Origin: a virus
Length of the DNA: 34,602 nucleotides
Virus record (IMG/VR): IMGVR_UViG_3300031758_000276
Location: 1-34,602 of that record
Strand: one strand, 5' to 3'
Made by a program: the position numbers and the translations under genes. The stretch's first letter is position 1, and each line of letters begins with the position of its first letter. Under the pieces are notes generated by a model. It did not search any database and was not told the origin of the DNA. It saw only the letters and a list, made by a program, of their open reading frames with translations. This document shows, piece by piece, positions 4,546 to 13,240 of the stretch.

Positions 4546-7380
4546 TTAGTACCCATTTTCACCCCATCTTTCCCCACTTAAATATTGGGATTCGTATGGG
4601 TAGGTATAAAAATCTCTCTTAGGACAAGCAAGATCAATTCCTGTTTGTGGGAAAGATTTAAATGCTAAAGGTAAAACATAACTACTAATTTCATGTGCTT
4701 CATTCCACAGAGGAGCACCATCATAGAGATACTTTTCTGGTTCAATTAGCATCCTTTTGATTCTATCATCAAATCTAGTACAGTAATGAGCTCCAATATA
4801 AGTTTCTGGTCTGGTTAGGAAGTTTGCATATGAAGCAAGTTCATACTTTCCAATTCTAACTTTATCAATTAAACTATTATATTCTAGTGGAATATCAAAG
4901 AGATATACTAAATCTTCTGTTCTACCCCAGAAAATGTGATCTTTGGGATGAAAAACAAAGTTCGGAAATACTCCTCCAACAAAAAGTTTTTGATCTGTAT
5001 GATTTTCTTTGAAAAAATCATACATCTTTAACATACTTTCAGTAGTATATTTTTGATCAGATCTCATTTTAGCTGCAAATTTTGTCTTACACTGTTTAAT
5101 ACCAGATAAAGAGGTAACAATTTGCAAGTTCTTATTGCAGGTTCCTGGAGTTGAAGGGTATTTACTTCTTACAAAAATTACCTTATCATTGTAATGTCTT
5201 TGCTCCTTGTTATCTTCCCAGCATGAAACAATAATGTTATTCACAAAAGGAAGTTTTAAGTAATCGGAAATAATCTCATCAGTATAATCATCATATTGTC
5301 CCTGAAGAACAATATCCATCTTATTGTCTTCTAATATTTCTACTAGTTCTTCTTTAGGGTTATCAAATGAAAAATAAATGATAAACTGTCCAAGATAAGT
5401 GTCTTTCCAATATTCTCTGAATCCATAGAGATAATTATCATCAAAAATATGTTCAGTAACTTCCTTACCGCTTCTTTCATAAACATGAAGATCTAAACAA
5501 TCTGTTAGGTAAAGGTCACGAAATTCTATAAACCGTTCTATAGCATTATGATGGTCATTTATGTGCCATTCACCTGCACAATTTTTAACTTTGTTGCGAA
5601 TGTATTCATAATTTTCTTTTGTAAAAATTGAATACTCTCCACCTTCACAATCAAATTTTAAAAAGTCAATCCTATCAATATTATACTCACTTACAATCTT
5701 TTTAAATGTTGTTGTAGAATAAGTATTTCCATCATTTTGGTAAATATATTCTCCACTAGCACCAATTACTTTTGATACTTCTTCGTTGTCTCCAATTCCT
5801 TTGTTGATGATGGTAACTGGTCCATGTCCAATGTTCTTCTTCAAATAATCAATGATTATGTTTGAAGGTTCTATACAATAAACATGCTTAGGATTTTTAT
5901 CTAAGATTGAATATGTGAATGACCCACAATTTGCTCCAGCATCAAAAACAATATTACCTTCTTTTACTTGTTTGTGCTTTTCATAAGTTCTCTCAACAAA
6001 ATTTTCATTGCTGAACATTTGAGCATATTCTGGATCTGTTGGACCCCAATCAAAATTTGTTGGAACTAAAAAATCACTAAAATAATTCTTTAGGTTATAC
6101 AGAACAACATTTCTATGATCTTCTCTCATATCATAGTTGTTTAGTAGATCTTTAAACAATTCACCAGATTCTTTATTTTTTCCCCACCACCAACCAGAAA
6201 TTGCTTTTAGTAGGATCAATCCATATTTTCCTGGATATTCAACATCGCTTTTAAGTGGTTCAATATTAAAGTCTGCAAATGTTAGAGCAATATTTGTATA
6301 AATGTAGCAATCTTGCCATTGCTCCTTTTTCTCTGAGAATTTTCCCAGCAAGTAATATGCCTCTGGTCTATTTGGAAGTAGGCAAAGTGCCTGCTGCAAA
6401 ATACCTTTAGCAGTTAGATCTCTTGTTCCCTGCCTATCATAACAATTAGAAGCATGTATTAATGCTTCGTATGCTAAAGTATCGTCATCTGCTCTCTCAG
6501 CACATCTAAGAAAATAAGATAAGGCTGGAGATGATTGACCTTCTTTTTCATACCAAAGACCTAGAGAAAAGTTTTTCTGTGGATCTTCAGTGTCCAAAGA
6601 ATAATCAACTAAAAGTTCTTCAATATCAGTTTTTTTGTTATCTTCTAAGATTCCCATAATTTTTTTTAATGAAACTTTATTACCGTTTTCTTTCCACCAA
6701 TTAACTACAAAGTCATAACTTTCGTTGTGGTGTCCCTTTTGACCATCAAATTCTTTAAATGTTGTAGGAATATCAATATTCTCAACAAACAATTCAATGC
6801 TATAAACCTTTCCATGACCAAAAAATAGAACATTCTCAGGCATCGGAATAAAATTGCCTGGAATTGTTACGTCATAAACATCACCAAAAATATGTCTATC
6901 AATTATTTTTTTAGCATAATCTCTAGTAATGATATATGCAGTAGCAGACCAATCATCATGAGATTTCTCTCTTAGATTTACATTTTCATAAAAAGGTCTT
7001 ACAGTTGCTAGATGAACGCATTCTGCATCATCCGGTAGATTATCAATAAATTCTTTCCATGTAAAATTCCAATACTTTACAAGTTCAAAACTTACATCAT
7101 CTTCACAGAAGAATGCATAATCATCATCACATTCTTCGTACCACTTTTTAATTGCTTTAAGATGTGAAATTATAGTTCCTCTAGTACCAGAGTCTAGAGT
7201 TTCTAACAATTCTCCTCTAATTTTATCATCACATTCAGAGAACCTTTTAGATATAATTGGATAAACTGAACTGATATTATATTGAGAAAATTGTTGATTT
7301 AATAAGTTTTGCCTATCTATGCTCTCCTCAAGAGAGATATAATAGACTTTAGGAAAATATTCTAATTTATTTGCGATCAT
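4546..7380 (-). CDS. Four-domain glycan enzyme: GT25 glycosyltransferase, TPR, FkbM methyltransferase, WavE-like
   Basis: A 944-residue multidomain protein. Residues about 10-240 are a GT25-type glycosyltransferase: VYYISLEES, then GTRGTIISHLKAIKKWY, then the acidic FCEDDVSFE with EDD at 93-95. Residues about 260-370 look like tetratricopeptide repeats (NRPEAYYLLGKFSEKKEQW). Residues about 465-640 are an FkbM-type SAM-dependent O-methyltransferase (VFDAGANCGSF, then FLKFDCEGGE). The C-terminal part resembles the WavE family of lipopolysaccharide synthesis proteins (KMRSDQKYTTESM, FWGRTEDLVYLF). The ATG at 7380 is chosen over an upstream TTG because it keeps only a short overlap with the epimerase gene. 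It is last in the glycan operon, before a terminator. The domain calls are firm; acceptor and donor are unknown. Confidence 0.88.
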   Translation of the reverse strand: MIANKLEYFPKVYYISLEESIDRQNLLNQQFSQYNISSVYPIISKRFSECDDKIRGELLETLDSGTRGTIISHLKAIKKWYEECDDDYAFFCEDDVSFELVKYWNFTWKEFIDNLPDDAECVHLATVRPFYENVNLREKSHDDWSATAYIITRDYAKKIIDRHIFGDVYDVTIPGNFIPMPENVLFFGHGKVYSIELFVENIDIPTTFKEFDGQKGHHNESYDFVVNWWKENGNKVSLKKIMGILEDNKKTDIEELLVDYSLDTEDPQKNFSLGLWYEKEGQSSPALSYFLRCAERADDDTLAYEALIHASNCYDRQGTRDLTAKGILQQALCLLPNRPEAYYLLGKFSEKKEQWQDCYIYTNIALTFADFNIEPLKSDVEYPGKYGLILLKAISGWWWGKNKESGELFKDLLNNYDMREDHRNVVLYNLKNYFSDFLVPTNFDWGPTDPEYAQMFSNENFVERTYEKHKQVKEGNIVFDAGANCGSFTYSILDKNPKHVYCIEPSNIIIDYLKKNIGHGPVTIINKGIGDNEEVSKVIGASGEYIYQNDGNTYSTTTFKKIVSEYNIDRIDFLKFDCEGGEYSIFTKENYEYIRNKVKNCAGEWHINDHHNAIERFIEFRDLYLTDCLDLHVYERSGKEVTEHIFDDNYLYGFREYWKDTYLGQFIIYFSFDNPKEELVEILEDNKMDIVLQGQYDDYTDEIISDYLKLPFVNNIIVSCWEDNKEQRHYNDKVIFVRSKYPSTPGTCNKNLQIVTSLSGIKQCKTKFAAKMRSDQKYTTESMLKMYDFFKENHTDQKLFVGGVFPNFVFHPKDHIFWGRTEDLVYLFDIPLEYNSLIDKVRIGKYELASYANFLTRPETYIGAHYCTRFDDRIKRMLIEPEKYLYDGAPLWNEAHEISSYVLPLAFKSFPQTGIDLACPKRDFYTYPYESQYLSGERWGENGY

Positions 7381-8362
7381 TTTTAATCTGCACAGCAACT
7401 TGTTTAATTAAGTGTTCAATGTTTAAATTAGGTTTCCACCCAAGAACTTTTTGTGCCTTTTCAAAAGAACCAATAGATTTTCTAATAGTCTCTTGCTTGA
7501 CTGTTTCTTTATTTAGAGCATATTTCCCAGCGAACAATTCTGGATATCTACTCCAAAGTTCTTCTGCTGGTTTATATGCAAGTGGTATATGAGTGCAATT
7601 TAATGCTTCTGAGACCCATTTTCCAATCTGATTTACACTATAATTCAATCCAGTACAGACATTAAAAGTATCGTTGGGTTTCTTTTGCAGACAAATTTCT
7701 ATCATAGAAATAATATCTTCAACCCAAATAAAATCTCTGGTTTGAGTTCCATCACCACTTAAACGAGGAGATATTCCTGAAAGAAATTCTCTTGCTAAAA
7801 AATTAACTATAGGTGGGTGAATCCTGTGATAATCTCCATCAGGACCAAAAACATTAAAGAATCTCAGAGTAGTGATCTCCATGTTATAATTTTCTCTATA
7901 AGATTCTATAATGTCTTCAGCCATCTTTTTTGAGGATGAATAGTATAACTTCGGATTTAATTTCAAATCTTCTGTAAAGATATCTGCTCCACAATTTTCA
8001 TATACTGCACTAGTACTGGAAAAAATAACATGAGGAATCTCATGATTTTTAGCAAATTCTAAAACATTTGTAACTCCACCAACATTAGTCCAAATTGTTT
8101 CTAATGGATTTATTTCACAGTCTGGAAGAGATGTTATTGCTGCTAGATGAATAATAGCATCAAACTTTGTGTCTAATAAAGTAAAAGGTTTTGAAATATC
8201 AACATTAAAAAATGGAGCAATCAAAGCTCCATTTACTTCAATATTTGATTTGTATCCATTTCTAAGACTATCAATCAAAACCAATTCATGTCCATTTTGA
8301 ATTAGTCTTTTAGAAATACCACAACCAATCTGCCCTGCTGCTCCTGTGATAAGTATTTTCAT
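7367..8362 (-). CDS. NAD-dependent sugar-nucleotide epimerase/dehydratase
   Basis: A 331-residue extended short-chain dehydrogenase of the UDP-glucose 4-epimerase type, full length for the family. The N-terminal Rossmann motif is GAAGQIG (residues 7-13). The catalytic set is present: FSSTSAVY (114-121) and the YxxxK pair Tyr141-Lys145. RFFNVFGP and the FIWVEDI segment are also typical. It should oxidise and re-reduce or dehydrate an NDP-sugar in the cytoplasm. Its ATG overlaps the stop of the nucleotidyltransferase gene (TGAATGA region) with AAGGAG upstream, so it probably acts on the product of that enzyme. The exact sugar cannot be read from the sequence. Confidence 0.92.
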   Translation of the reverse strand: MKILITGAAGQIGCGISKRLIQNGHELVLIDSLRNGYKSNIEVNGALIAPFFNVDISKPFTLLDTKFDAIIHLAAITSLPDCEINPLETIWTNVGGVTNVLEFAKNHEIPHVIFSSTSAVYENCGADIFTEDLKLNPKLYYSSSKKMAEDIIESYRENYNMEITTLRFFNVFGPDGDYHRIHPPIVNFLAREFLSGISPRLSGDGTQTRDFIWVEDIISMIEICLQKKPNDTFNVCTGLNYSVNQIGKWVSEALNCTHIPLAYKPAEELWSRYPELFAGKYALNKETVKQETIRKSIGSFEKAQKVLGWKPNLNIEHLIKQVAVQIKNDRK

Positions 8363-9417
8363 TCAAAAAACTCCTTTAAATTATTTGCATTTCGTGGAAT
8401 ATTAATTGCCTTTGCAGAAGGATATGGATTGCTTCTTGCAAAATCATTGATCACTACTCTCTGTGCATGAGGCAGTCCCATAATCAGTTGGTCATAAGGA
8501 ATTCCTTTCTCTTCCATTTCAAATACAGTAGTTCCTCTGTGTTCTTCTGGTCTGCTGGTTGTTAGAATAATCTTAACTTTACCAGACTGATACAATTGAT
8601 TTAGGTAATCAATATTCTCTTGTATTGCAGTTCCTTCTCCAACATAAGGAGGGAAATGTGTAGAAGAATTCGTAACTAAAGTTCCGTCAATATCCACAAA
8701 CAAACATTTATATTGTTTCTTATAGGCATTCCAGGCATCCAGTGTTCCCCAATCCTTAAAGTTAGTTGTGGGCAATCCACAGAAAAGGGAACCAGATAGA
8801 ATCATTTCAAATATGATATGACTCACATAACATTCACCATCAATATCAGATAGTTTCTTATAAATCTCACAGAATTCTGTAGCACTTCCGAATCCATATC
8901 CACCGGCAGAAAATGTAGAACTAATGACTTTCTTTTCTACAATATTTGTAATTACGCCATTCACATCAAACTGCAAGTAGCTCTTTGCCTTTGCATTAAT
9001 ATTTTCCATATCATTCAGGTCAAAGTAGGCAACCTGATTGATAGGTTCCGTAATCTCACACTCATAATATCCATCAGAGTCTTTGATGAATATGAATCCA
9101 TCAAGGTTAGATTTCAGAATGAGTTCATATACAGTTTCCGACTGAGATTGTGTTTGATTCTCAAGAAACACAATATTGGATTTTCCTAGAAGACCCAGTT
9201 CATCAAGTTCCTTTTCAAATCCATCACAGAAATGATACTTCTCTTCGTGCTCGGATAAACAGACAAAATAAATTTCATCAAAGAATTCTAGATTCAATCC
9301 AAGTATTGATTCTATTCCCATAAAACGACCCGTCATTGGATGAGTAAGCATCCATTTGGGTCTCATATTTGGAAATCTAGAAGACTTCCCCGCCATAGGA
9401 ACTATTAAATTCCTCAT
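8359..9417 (-). CDS. Fusion of sugar/alcohol-phosphate nucleotidyltransferase and HAD phosphatase
   Basis: A 352-residue bifunctional protein. Residues 1-235 are a nucleotidyltransferase with the signature VPMAGKSSRFPNMRPKWML at the front and an acidic KDSD (112-115) likely to bind the metal-NTP. Residues about 236-350 are a HAD-type phosphatase: DIDGT at 242-246, the conserved Thr-Ser of LTTSRPEE, and a late INDF aspartate. I start at the ATG at 9417 because it gives the family's normal N-terminus; the longer TTG frame does not. It overlaps the kinase gene by 41 bases in another frame. Together with that kinase it would make an NDP- or CDP-activated precursor. The substrate is unknown. Confidence 0.85.
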   Translation of the reverse strand: MRNLIVPMAGKSSRFPNMRPKWMLTHPMTGRFMGIESILGLNLEFFDEIYFVCLSEHEEKYHFCDGFEKELDELGLLGKSNIVFLENQTQSQSETVYELILKSNLDGFIFIKDSDGYYECEITEPINQVAYFDLNDMENINAKAKSYLQFDVNGVITNIVEKKVISSTFSAGGYGFGSATEFCEIYKKLSDIDGECYVSHIIFEMILSGSLFCGLPTTNFKDWGTLDAWNAYKKQYKCLFVDIDGTLVTNSSTHFPPYVGEGTAIQENIDYLNQLYQSGKVKIILTTSRPEEHRGTTVFEMEEKGIPYDQLIMGLPHAQRVVINDFARSNPYPSAKAINIPRNANNLKEFFE

Positions 9418-10222
9418 ACAATTTGGTAGAAGATACAACTTTATCCAGTATAATTCTTTGTTGAGAATTTGTCAAATAAGGTTCAATTCTTAAAATGTTG
9501 ATTGCATCAAGAACATCAAAGCTTATTTTTTCAATATAATACCCATACCGGTCTTCTAGTTTTTCCCAAATATAACGATAAGTTTGAATCATACGAACCG
9601 AAGATAGATTTTGTATTTTCAAGCTCCAGAGATAATACAAGTCTTGTTTAATTTTTACAAGGTCACATAAAAAACTATCCACATAAGAATCCAGAAAGTC
9701 AATAAAGAATAAACGATTTGGATGAAACAGAATATTATTAAAGGTTAAATCCCCATGACAAAATGTATTCGGAACAACGATAGATTCTTCTTCAACTAGT
9801 TTTTTTAGATGTCTAATAAAGTTCTTATGATGACTTCTTGGTATCAGAGAATCCAATTTGTTTAGAATCTCATCCGTTACATCAACCATTCTAAATCTAG
9901 AAGAAATGAAATCAAAATAACCGAAGAGAGTCTCAATCACAAATTCAATATTCTCTACACTCGCAGAAGAGAAGAACTCATAAAATGATAGTGCCGGAAC
10001 ATAATCCATATCAAAAGAATTCTGATTTACACTCAGAACTTTGGGAGTATCAATATTCCTGAGTATCAGATTATAGAAAAAATTCTGCTTATCAACTTGT
10101 TTTAATAATCTGGAATTATATTCTGGCGAAGAAGAATACTTACGAAGTGTTGTATTATTCAGAAGTTCTAGTTTGCAACCAGATAATCCACCATCAAATT
10201 TATTTTTAATGCTATAGGTCAT
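9377..10222 (-). CDS. APH/choline-kinase-like phosphotransferase
   Basis: A 281-residue kinase-fold protein of the aminoglycoside phosphotransferase/choline kinase superfamily. The catalytic loop reads FCHGDLTFNNILF with HGDLTFNN at 156-163. The metal-binding aspartate follows in FFIDFLD (Asp175). The N-terminal lobe has a glycine-containing loop (FDGGLSGCKLEL) but no obvious Walker motif, as expected for this fold. The ATG overlaps the stop of the upstream methyltransferase/GT25 gene (ATGA). Its place just before a nucleotidyltransferase points to phosphorylation of a sugar, choline or similar small alcohol, as in LicA-LicC pairs, rather than antibiotic resistance. That role is inferred. Confidence 0.82.
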   Translation of the reverse strand: MTYSIKNKFDGGLSGCKLELLNNTTLRKYSSSPEYNSRLLKQVDKQNFFYNLILRNIDTPKVLSVNQNSFDMDYVPALSFYEFFSSASVENIEFVIETLFGYFDFISSRFRMVDVTDEILNKLDSLIPRSHHKNFIRHLKKLVEEESIVVPNTFCHGDLTFNNILFHPNRLFFIDFLDSYVDSFLCDLVKIKQDLYYLWSLKIQNLSSVRMIQTYRYIWEKLEDRYGYYIEKISFDVLDAINILRIEPYLTNSQQRIILDKVVSSTKLYEEFNSSYGGEVF

Positions 10223-11562
10223 TCTCTCATAAATTCTTCAATTGTTTGAGTGGAACCAATATTTCTCCACCAATTTAAATTTTGTTTATATGATTGTTCG
10301 TGTGCTGGATGGATTGGTTGGTTTTTACCTTCTTCTGTATTTGGATTAAGATACGAAGGCATAAAACTCAGGTCTTCTGTAAATAGTGGAGCACCATAAA
10401 CTTTACCTAATGGAGAGAAGATAATAGTTTCAATCACAGGAACCTTTGCCCAATCCTCTCTAAAATCTATATCAGAACCTCTAAAATCTAAATGAAACCT
10501 ACCGTCATAGTAATAAGTATCAATCAGTTTCTTAGCAAATTCTCTTTTAATAATATAAGCACAACCAGACCAATCACACCAACAACGATTGCGGAAACCA
10601 ATTTTAAATCTATCAAATTCGTCTCTCAACCAGGCAAGTTGAACAATCTCCCAATCATCAGGAAGACTATTGTAGAAATCGTCCCAAGTAAAGTTCCAGT
10701 ACTGAACCAGTTCCATACTCAAATCATCTTCACAGAAGAAAGCAACTTCCTCAGTAGTATTATCATACCACTGTTTGATTGCCTTGAGGTGCGATGTAAC
10801 AGGCCCTCTGCTTCCAATACTTAAACGGTCAATATAATCTGATATAATTTCGTGTTGAGTATCATCATACTTATTGAAAATATGAGGTGTGATATGATTA
10901 ATACCAACCTCAGAGAACTTTTGATGCAACTTTTCTCTTCTTTCAGTACAATAATCCACACTGATATAATGTACTGGAGGAAGATTTTTGAGTTTTGATT
11001 TATCTGGTTTGTAATAAATCCAACACTTTTCATCTGGTGTAAATCCAGTCAGTAATTCATTCACTGCTCGTTTAACACCGGGAAACCAATCATATTCATC
11101 GTGATAATAATCGTGCCCTGCAATAATTCCACCTGGTTTCACCTTGGGATACCAGGCAAGAATATCATCTCGGACATCTTCATACTCGTGAGAAGCATCA
11201 ATAAAAACAAAATCCAGAGAATTATCCTTGAATTTTTTGACTGCCTCAAGAGAAGTCATCTTGAGTGGAAAATAATATTCACCAACAGGTCTCATATTAT
11301 CAATAAAGATATCATAGAGTTTAGGTAACTCTTCCATTCCTTCGTGCTCTACACTTCCTTCCCAGGTATCCACACAGAAGAACTCTATGTCCTTATTGGA
11401 ATTAGCAATCTCCACACACATATATGCTGCAGATTTACCTTTCCAACAACCAACTTCTACGAAACGACTACCCGAAGGAAATCGCTTTACAATTCTAGAG
11501 TAAAGGTTGGGATAAGAAAACCAACCCTCACCAAAATTATCACTTCCGCAAATGTGTTCCAC
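10219..11562 (-). CDS. Fusion of SAM-dependent methyltransferase and GT25 glycosyltransferase
   Basis: A 447-residue protein in two halves. Residues 1-190 are a class I methyltransferase (motif I FVEVGCWKGKS at 34-44, then FVFIDASHEYEDV and GGIIAGHDY), of the type often found beside glycan genes. Residues 195-445 are a GT25-type glycosyltransferase (VHYISVDYCTERREKL, GSRGPVTSHLKAIKQWY, FCEDDLSME with EDD at 278-280). This half is clearly paralogous to the N-terminus of the 944-residue protein. The start is GTG at 11562, overlapping the upstream TAG by one base, with AGAGGT six bases before it. It should transfer a sugar and methylate a sugar or an intermediate. The acceptor is unknown. Confidence 0.88.
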   Translation of the reverse strand: MEHICGSDNFGEGWFSYPNLYSRIVKRFPSGSRFVEVGCWKGKSAAYMCVEIANSNKDIEFFCVDTWEGSVEHEGMEELPKLYDIFIDNMRPVGEYYFPLKMTSLEAVKKFKDNSLDFVFIDASHEYEDVRDDILAWYPKVKPGGIIAGHDYYHDEYDWFPGVKRAVNELLTGFTPDEKCWIYYKPDKSKLKNLPPVHYISVDYCTERREKLHQKFSEVGINHITPHIFNKYDDTQHEIISDYIDRLSIGSRGPVTSHLKAIKQWYDNTTEEVAFFCEDDLSMELVQYWNFTWDDFYNSLPDDWEIVQLAWLRDEFDRFKIGFRNRCWCDWSGCAYIIKREFAKKLIDTYYYDGRFHLDFRGSDIDFREDWAKVPVIETIIFSPLGKVYGAPLFTEDLSFMPSYLNPNTEEGKNQPIHPAHEQSYKQNLNWWRNIGSTQTIEEFMRE

Positions 11563-13208
11563 TACTTAACCTCTAAAAGAACTGATTCTGGGTTTCCATA
11601 CAATCTACCATCCACTGCAATCTTATGAGTAGGAATATATTTCTCAATCAATTCTGTCCAAGTTGTCGCCATATCATCGTGGAATTCAATTGCAATATAC
11701 TTAAATTCTGAAAGACAAGTCGTATTTTCTAGTACATTTCTTTCTCCACCTTCAATATCAATCTTAATGAAATCATATTTGGGTAGATTTTCCAATGTTA
11801 TGGTTGGAAGTTGGTTGAATTGAGTTGTATGATTTTGCGAATTCATATTGTATCCACCAATATTTCCATCAGATTGTCCTAATGAAATTGTTTCTGCACC
11901 ATAATGTAAAGCCTTGTTTATAATTTTAACTCTCCAATCATCCTTAAATCTATTTTGAATATAATCAAAATTTACAGGAACAGGTTCTAAAATAACTGCT
12001 TCCTTCATCGTTGGAATTTGACTAAAAAATATCTTTACAACTTCTCCAGTACATCCACCAACATCAAGGAATGATTGAATTTTTTTATCTCTTAAGAAGT
12101 TAATCATCGTTGCATAAAATGGTTTATAAGACCATTCAAGGTTTGTATAATCTAGATGACCATCCAGAGTATCTGTTCCCCAACTTACTTGTGGTTCTGG
12201 TTCTGAATTAGTTTCGACTTGAATTTCATTCATTCCTATAAAATCCAAAACCAATTCTTGAGAAACTTTGAGAAGATATGCTGCATTATCCTGAAAACCA
12301 AAAGTTATTAGATAATCATTATTGTACTCGCACATTCCCACAGCAAATTCAATCTCTCCATTTAGAAAAGAAAATTGTTTAGATACTTTTACAATATTCC
12401 AATCTTTATCCCATACAACAAAGCGATGACGATATATTCCATCCTTTCTTCCTGCAGGACTTTTTGTTAGGTAAGTTTCGTGAAGTAGTGCAAACCTATA
12501 ATCTCCCAGAGGAAGAACTTGAGAACCTCCACGAAGATCTACACACCCCAAATCTTTCCAATCACTTACACATACTCTATAAGTTTTATTGGTTTCAATA
12601 TCATATCTTACAATTTCCGTTCCATTCGTCCATTTTACATAATGATATGGAAGGTCTAAGATCGGCATCCAATTTTTATTACAATACTCTAATGTATCAT
12701 CATCTCCTGGAATTGGAATGCGGTGCTGATTAATTTCCTTTACACCATTTTCTGTAATTTCAAGTTCAGAGAGTTCCATACGACCTGTTCCAATCGTATC
12801 AAGATCTCTTCTGACGCCAGTGATGTATAGTTTATCATCCCAACGAACAATGCGAGCATCCTCAAGACCTACAAACTCCCAGAGTTCTTTATCTGGAAAA
12901 CTAGAAGTATCAACGCGATTATATTTTTTAATGTGCATATTTTCATCCATTTCGCACATATAATTCCAAGTGCGAAGTCTCCAGTCATTTTCTGGATGAA
13001 TATAAACCAAAGGACCCCAAGGGTGCTCAAATCTTTTCTTTTCGGAATGATATAAGGTATAGTTAATGTTCCTTAAATTTACAAGAATTTTACCGTTATC
13101 GTTGTAAATTGAAGGATTTGTAAGTGCAGGTCCTTTTAAATCTGATGAAGGAACGGTGAGTGGGTGAATATTTCCACCATTCTCCAATGCAAGTTTAACA
13201 AAGTTCAT
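11562..13208 (-). CDS. Fusion of GH130-like beta-propeller and FkbM methyltransferase
   Basis: A 548-residue fusion. Residues about 25-345 look like the five-bladed beta-propeller of glycoside phosphorylases/hydrolases (ALTNPSIYNDNGKILVNLRN, FVGLEDARIVRWDD, then LNGEIEFAVGM), closest in feel to the GH130-like group. Residues about 380-545 are an FkbM O-methyltransferase (SFLDVGGCTGE, LENLPKYDFIKIDIEGGE). The propeller may bind or trim the glycan that the C-terminal domain methylates; whether it is catalytic is uncertain. It is the first gene of the glycan operon, with an AATAAATA late-promoter candidate 25 bases upstream. It ends one base into the GTG of the next gene. Confidence 0.78.
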   Translation of the reverse strand: MNFVKLALENGGNIHPLTVPSSDLKGPALTNPSIYNDNGKILVNLRNINYTLYHSEKKRFEHPWGPLVYIHPENDWRLRTWNYMCEMDENMHIKKYNRVDTSSFPDKELWEFVGLEDARIVRWDDKLYITGVRRDLDTIGTGRMELSELEITENGVKEINQHRIPIPGDDDTLEYCNKNWMPILDLPYHYVKWTNGTEIVRYDIETNKTYRVCVSDWKDLGCVDLRGGSQVLPLGDYRFALLHETYLTKSPAGRKDGIYRHRFVVWDKDWNIVKVSKQFSFLNGEIEFAVGMCEYNNDYLITFGFQDNAAYLLKVSQELVLDFIGMNEIQVETNSEPEPQVSWGTDTLDGHLDYTNLEWSYKPFYATMINFLRDKKIQSFLDVGGCTGEVVKIFFSQIPTMKEAVILEPVPVNFDYIQNRFKDDWRVKIINKALHYGAETISLGQSDGNIGGYNMNSQNHTTQFNQLPTITLENLPKYDFIKIDIEGGERNVLENTTCLSEFKYIAIEFHDDMATTWTELIEKYIPTHKIAVDGRLYGNPESVLLEVK

Positions 13209-13232
13209 ATAAACATTATGTGTTCTTGAGAG

Positions 13233-13240
13233 TATTTATT
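13233..13240 (-). promoter_or_regulatory. Candidate late promoter (AATAAATA) for the glycan operon
   Basis: The minus strand reads AATAAATA, matching the cyanophage NATAAATA late motif. It overlaps the stop of the upstream virion gene and lies 25 bases before the ATG at 13208. If used, the glycan genes are expressed late, together with the fibres. Confidence 0.5.

Noticed and set aside
7380-7398. Upstream TTG start for the four-domain gene, giving 950 residues
   Set aside because: The ATG at 7380 gives a more typical N-terminus and shortens the overlap with the epimerase gene.
9417-9438. Upstream TTG start for the nucleotidyltransferase fusion
   Set aside because: The family signature begins right after the ATG at 9417; the extra seven residues come from the overlapping kinase gene read in another frame.
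9377-10222. Aminoglycoside resistance gene
   Set aside because: Only the general kinase fold is shared. The position between glycan genes points to a metabolic kinase.
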